Shown here: positions 59,831 to 64,000 of the stretch, piece after piece
Numbering within the stretch: position 1 is the first letter of the stretch
How the letters are laid out: every line of letters starts with the position of its first letter
Source of the DNA: Hofstenia miamia
Lineage: Eukaryota > Xenacoelomorpha > Acoela
Direction: 5' to 3'
Assembly: GCA_004352715.1 (NCBI GenBank)
Contig: SCFE01000047.1
Coordinates: forward strand, 351,767 to 415,766
Length of the DNA: 64,000 nucleotides
Translations under genes and position numbers: made by a program
Notes under the pieces: model-generated
What the model was told of the DNA's origin: nothing
The model's input: only the letters and a program-made list of their open reading frames with translations
Database searches by the model: none

Positions 59831-61553
59831 ATGCCTATGAGTCCAAGCAAAGTTCTCAAATTTCTGTTTTTCTTTCATTTAGGGATACTTGTGTGTTTCC
59901 TTATTAAGGTTCAATATGAACTAATTAAAGAAGCCCTTGAACAGGTAAGCAAATTTTGCAGTTTGCTGTTCCTTTCTGTATTATCGATTCCATACTTAAT
60001 TAGACATTAGGTCACGGAGTAAATATATATAAATATATATATGTATATATATATATATATATATAAATGTAAGTATACTGAGCTTCGAAATATTTGAAAC
60101 ATGTAAAATAGTTAAAAATTTAGACCGGTTTCGATTACTAGGAATCATCGTCAATATGACAAATGCTGTAAATAAATATTTTACAATCAACTACAGTAAA
60201 ATAAACCATAAATATATTGAATGCATTATAGATCTGAAATTATTGATGTTATCTTGAGTTGTTTACTAAGTAATTTTTCTTTGTTTATATACATATATGA
60301 ATATGTATGTGATATTATGACTCATAAATGCTAATAAAAAATTACATTATAGATATATTTTTGTATCTTTACGTAGAGAAATTATCATCGAAATTGATTG
60401 AGGGAATATACTTGTATATCCATACATTCAAATCTATTATTTAGAAAGAATATGAAGACACTTTTATAAAGAATATGAAGACACTTTTATACCTCAAAGC
60501 ATACGAGACTTCATGCAGAAAAGCGGAAGTGTTTGCAATTTAATGGTTGGAGGGAAATTTTACAAAGTGAGTGTTCCCTATGAAGTTAAGATCCCATTAG
60601 GAGTTGTAAGAATGCTTAGTAAAATACTGAGAGTTTCAAGATTCTCTCAGTCAAATACAATCATGTGCAACTTCATTGGTGAATCCATATACTTGTCAAC
60701 AATTACAAAAGGAAGAAAAACGGAAGCATATGTTTCCATGAGTGGGGAAGTGATTAAGTATTCGGCTAGGTTTTCACAGAACATTCCAATTTCCATTGTT
60801 CTCATTTGCGATCAAAATTTGCAAGTAATCGAAAAGTTCTTAAAAAATAATGCGAAATTCATTAATGATAAATATCATGAAATTGTTATTGCTTCCAAAA
60901 ATGATTGCAAGTCAATTGAATATTGGAAATTCCAAGAACTACAAGAAAAGTACAAGACATTAACAATGTCTTTTATTTCGATTGTTGGTCCAAATTGGAT
61001 CGATCTTAGTAATTCTAAATTGAACTATACCAACAACGTTCTTTTCTTTACTAATCCTAGTGTAATCATCAACAACAGATTTTTGGAAAGATGCGTGGAA
61101 AATTCAATTTTGGATCGGTTTGTGTACTTTCCTATTTATTTTGTACAGTTCAATCCTAAACTCTCGAAATCTATATTTCGAAGAAACAATAGGATAGCAA
61201 CATCTCTCCGTGAAGGGACATGGAATTTACATGATTACTCAAACTTTTGTATACACGGAAAAAATTTTTTATCATACCGGAAAACTTACAATGAGAAGGA
61301 TGCAGGAGAACTATATAGGCAGTTAATTCTCAATGATTTACAGGTAGTACGCATTCCTGATCCAGATATTACTATGAAATACTATTATGAAAATTGTTTT
61401 CAACATGTAAACAGCAAAACCTGCTTCCAGATTCAGGCATTAAGAGAAGGAAATCAGGAACAAATTGGAAAAAACATTGCGAAACTAATTGGATCCAAAA
61501 ACTTGTCTACTTTGCATGAATTTTTTGATAAAAAAAATGCAAAACATCTTTAG
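59831..61553 (+). CDS. CHGN-like glycosyltransferase family protein 2, frame broken at exon 2 start
   Basis: Exon 1 (59831-59944, 38 codons, GTAAGC donor) encodes a basic N-terminus and a signal anchor (VLKFLFFFHLGILVCFLI). The intron ends at TTATTTAG (60443-60444). Immediately after it a 23-bp block is tandemly repeated (60445-60467 and 60468-60490). With one copy the junction is phase 0 and in frame, giving about 399 residues; with two copies the frame is lost, and no nearby AG restores it. Met at 60513 opens the rest (346 codons) but lacks the anchor. Family blocks: VYFPIYFVQFNP, REGTWNLHDY, NDLQVVRIPDPD, two Cys (ENC, KTC) and QALREGNQEQIG. The DVD metal motif is FTNP, and the GWGGED loop is DAGEL. 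Clear paralogue of 13394-17537, with the same intron position and phase. Confidence 0.7.
60019..60290 (-). repeat. (TA)n plus Penelope-type hammerhead repeat, copy B
   Basis: (TA)n at about 60019-60064, then about 220 bp that aligns with the repeat at 48713-48965 in the same orientation. Confidence 0.6.
60123..60154 (-). ncRNA. Hammerhead-ribozyme-like motif, copy B
   Basis: Read on the minus strand: TTGACGA (core CTGANGA with C3 changed to T), spacer T, stem II GATT/AATC with a 6-base loop, GAAA core, then the perfect palindrome ACCGGT and C, as in the minimal dimeric hammerheads of Penelope-like elements. Only C3 departs from the core, which should greatly reduce cleavage. Confidence 0.55.
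60445..60490 (+). repeat. 23-bp perfect tandem duplication at exon 2 acceptor
   Basis: Two adjacent identical copies beginning AAAGAATATGAAGACACTTT, starting on the first base after the splice acceptor. Confidence 0.98.
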
Positions 61554-62092
61554 TTCTTTACATTATAATTTTGGTTGGTTTTTTGAAATCATTAGAATTG
61601 TCAAATTTTATATTTATAATTTAATATACGTCTTAGCAATATTTAAGCTAAATATTAAAAGCAGTAACTAAGACTACTTAATATATTTTTACAGAACTTT
61701 TTACACTTAGTTTGATTATTGATAAGTATTGAGATAATCATTAACTTATAGTTAAGTAACAGTCGTTCACACAAACTTTTAAGTTAGAAACATAATTGTA
61801 AATAAAATGACAGAATGCAAGCTTAAAGGCATTCTTGTCAGCCTCACCTAGGGGAGAAAGGTGCAAACTTTGCAGTGTAAAGGCACCTATTCTGACCAAG
61901 TGTAAACTACGCAATAAATTACAATTTTTCTTAGAGATTTTATTTGTAAAAAACCTTAATTATAAATCATTTTAATAATACAGATCACAAAAAATAATAC
62001 GGCAAAAAATGGTTTGGCTGAAAGTCCTTCACTTGGATTTTGACTAAAACGAGCCCAAACAGAAATTCAAATTTTACAGTGATCGTCTGATT
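61554..62092. other. Spacer, no gene recognised
   Basis: AT-rich 3' flank of CHGN-like gene 2; a less AT-rich patch at 61840-61915 is unassigned. Confidence 0.45.
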
Positions 62093-62774
62093 CAGGGATC
62101 CAACATGATTAATCGTCAACACGATTAATCGGATCGATTAATCTATCGTGCTGGTCAAGTAGATTAGATTAATCGTAAACAGCGTAAACAGCGCGCTCGA
62201 TTAATCTAGATTATTCTAATTAAGTTGATGCTTATGCATTCAGTTACGTGTTGTCATTTTCGGTTTGATCTTTTCTATGACCACTACTTTTTTGTCATGT
62301 GTTTTACAAAGGAAAACCTTAACACCGGACATAGAAGAAGAGCGTGATGATTAGGCATCTAACACACTTAGGAAGCGTTGGATGTCGCCTAATTCTATAT
62401 ATAAGGATCCTCGATTTTATCATGCCAACTTCTAATCAGGTTGAGAGACTATTCAGCAAAGCTGGTTATGCTCTTTCTGATTACCAAAATCGTTTATTAC
62501 CCCTCAACTTAGAGATCCAAATATTTCTTTACCCTAACAAGCACATGCGGAGTAAAATGACTTCAGGGAATAATCTCAAATAACAATAATAGTTGATATT
62601 TTCTATTTTGAATATCTTTCAATTGATATATTGTATTTTGAATATTTTTAATCAGAAGTAGATTAATCGACGATTAATCGCGATTATTAATCTCCTGACA
62701 GCAGCGATTACGATTAATCTATCGCAAAAAAATTTTTCATACGATTAATCGCGATTAAAATCTAACGATCCCTG
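62093..62774 (+). mobile_element. hAT-derived element with perfect 8-bp target duplication
   Basis: Ends read CAGGGATC and GATCCCTG, each flanked by GTCTGATT (62085-62092 and 62775-62782), the 8-bp duplication expected of hAT. Both subterminal regions are packed with GATTAATCG-type motifs in both orientations. The 682-bp element keeps only the transposase C-terminus (62344-62583). Confidence 0.93.
62344..62583 (+). pseudogene. hAT transposase C-terminal dimerisation domain
   Basis: A 79-codon open frame. PTSNQVERLFSKAGYALSDY followed by QNRLLPLNLEIQIFLYPNK matches the hAT dimerisation block (S....ERxFSxAGxxxSxxRxxLxPxxxExLxFL). The N-terminal BED finger and RNase H-like core are absent, so this is an internally deleted derivative that may still fold as a dimerisation module. 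Confidence 0.85.
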
Positions 62775-62782
62775 GTCTGATT

Positions 62783-64000
62783 AATCATAAACTTGCTTAA
62801 CAAGACCTGTAAGTGATTTTAGTGTATGGTAAATAATCAAAGAAAGAAACTAAGTTGTAATAGAATTCATTATCAATAAACTTTTAGTAGAGTTCAGTTC
62901 TTCATTTATAATACATAAATTTATCAGAATTATTGAATAAAAGTTATTAACTAAATTCTAGATTGGCAATCGTGATAATTGCTGATAATTTTGGATGGTG
63001 CAAATTAATATCAATTATGGATTAGAATTAAGTTTACAAAATTAACAACTAGTTTTAACATCTAATTAAATCTTCCTTGGGTTAAGTGATAGGTGTCTCA
63101 GTAATGAACACGCAAGTTTATTCATTTGACTATGAAATGTTACACTAGATCTTCATTCTAATAAACTGTTATTAAATTATTAAATAGATGATCACAGCAA
63201 TAGTGAAAGATGCTTGTATCACAAATGATTAAGGAAAAAGAAATTAACTCTAGTTAAATAATGATCTATTAATTAAATATCTAACGAATAAGAACAATTC
63301 AGTTAATATTTTATTCAATGCTTTACTAAATTCTTGTTTACATTGTAATCAGAGAATGTTACATTATCAGTAATTAAACTAATGCACTATGCTGTATTTT
63401 GAAACTGCAGACATTACACTGAGAGATGCATTGTAGTTAACTAATCCACTATCATCTGCACCATGCCATTGAGATGCTGTTTGAGTCAGCAACACTTGTA
63501 GAACCTAAACAGATTAATGTTAGTTACTTGTATGGCTTCTGGATACATAATAGATATATTCAGTTATATACATAGGGAACTAACAGTTTAGGGAAATATA
63601 ATGCTAATGAATATCAATCATTGAAGTAAATACTGTCAAGGATAGTCACTTATGGCGAAATAAGTGTAAATTGTTGATAGTAGAAGATTTCTCAATAACT
63701 TATAATTGTTTTTATCTTAAATTTTATCTACAATGTTCTCAAAGTAAAGAAATGCACATTGTTACGTATTTAGTACTTACATACACATTTGGTAACAGGA
63801 AGAACATTGATACTACCCTCAGTAAATAATAGAGTATATGACCACAATTCTGAGTAGGGGTAAACTATTATATAAGCATCAATTGCAACTTATTTACCCA
63901 ACTGGTTTCCTTGGGCAAGTAACTGTAAAACAGCTCTGCTAAGCAGGGGCTTTCAGCGATTTGTTGCAATTTGGAATATCACATCACTATATATATATAT
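62783..64000. other. AT-rich spacer to window end, no gene recognised
   Basis: Ends in a (TA)n tract at about 63988-64000. Confidence 0.5.

Larger units (their letters stand above)
59945..60444 (+). other. Intron of CHGN-like gene 2
   Basis: A 500-bp GT...AG intron that contains (TA)n and the second hammerhead-like repeat in antisense. Confidence 0.75.

Overview
The window is a strongly AT-rich eukaryotic, almost certainly invertebrate metazoan, scaffold. The evidence is a rhodopsin-class GPCR with an intron inside its DRY codon, a chondroitin-type glycosyltransferase family with signal anchors, a secreted ependymin-like protein, vertebrate-type (TTAGGG)n telomere-like repeats, and animal transposon families (mariner, Tc1, Merlin, piggyBac, hAT, Harbinger-type MITE, APE-type LINEs). 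Phylum cannot be fixed from the sequence. Genes are sparse and the great majority of the DNA is decayed transposons, (TA)n/(TAA)n microsatellite and featureless AT-rich spacer. Four N gaps lie in simple or tandem repeats, and seven single N bases mark contig joins, several flanked by local duplications.

Host-like genes, all on the + strand: (1) a two-exon type II membrane protein, 13394-17537, and (2) its paralogue, 59831-61553. Both resemble the chondroitin N-acetylgalactosaminyltransferase (CHGN) family but have lost recognisable metal-binding and acidic catalytic motifs. They share an intron at the same place and phase, directly after the signal anchor. The second copy carries a 23-bp tandem duplication at its exon 2 acceptor that shifts the frame. 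(3) A complete two-exon class A GPCR, 41345-43557, has its DRY arginine codon split by the intron. (4) A secreted ependymin-like protein, 25474-26046, has one in-frame TGA. Two weaker candidates are a membrane-protein ORF at 4206-4739 (-) and an exon-like ORF at 52749-53240.

Mobile DNA by region: 2.4-2.8 kb retroelement tail; 5.9-7.3 kb piggyBac remnant; 19.1-20.4 kb LINE (-); 21.2-22.6 kb LINE (+), a relative of the one at 56.6-57.3 kb; 26.8-30.3 kb two-ORF LINE (-) interrupted by a 542-bp MITE with TTA target duplication; 34.1 and 36.2-37.5 kb Tc1-type element, one a fragment and one near complete; 37.8-39.1 kb mariner with TA duplication, a stop codon and a lost catalytic Asp; 45.8-46.2 kb Merlin; 49.8-51.9 kb LINE (-); 53.3-54.5 kb piggyBac (-); 58.6-58.9 kb piggyBac C-terminus; 62.1-62.8 kb hAT derivative with a perfect 8-bp target duplication.

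The most interesting non-coding signals are two antisense hammerhead-ribozyme-like motifs of the Penelope-element type, next to (TA)n tracts at 48.8 kb and 60.1 kb, the latter inside the intron of the second glycosyltransferase-like gene. Next are an unidentified relatively GC-rich dispersed repeat (about 11 kb and 48.4 kb) and a tandem repeat with a palindromic core that runs into a 1000-N gap.
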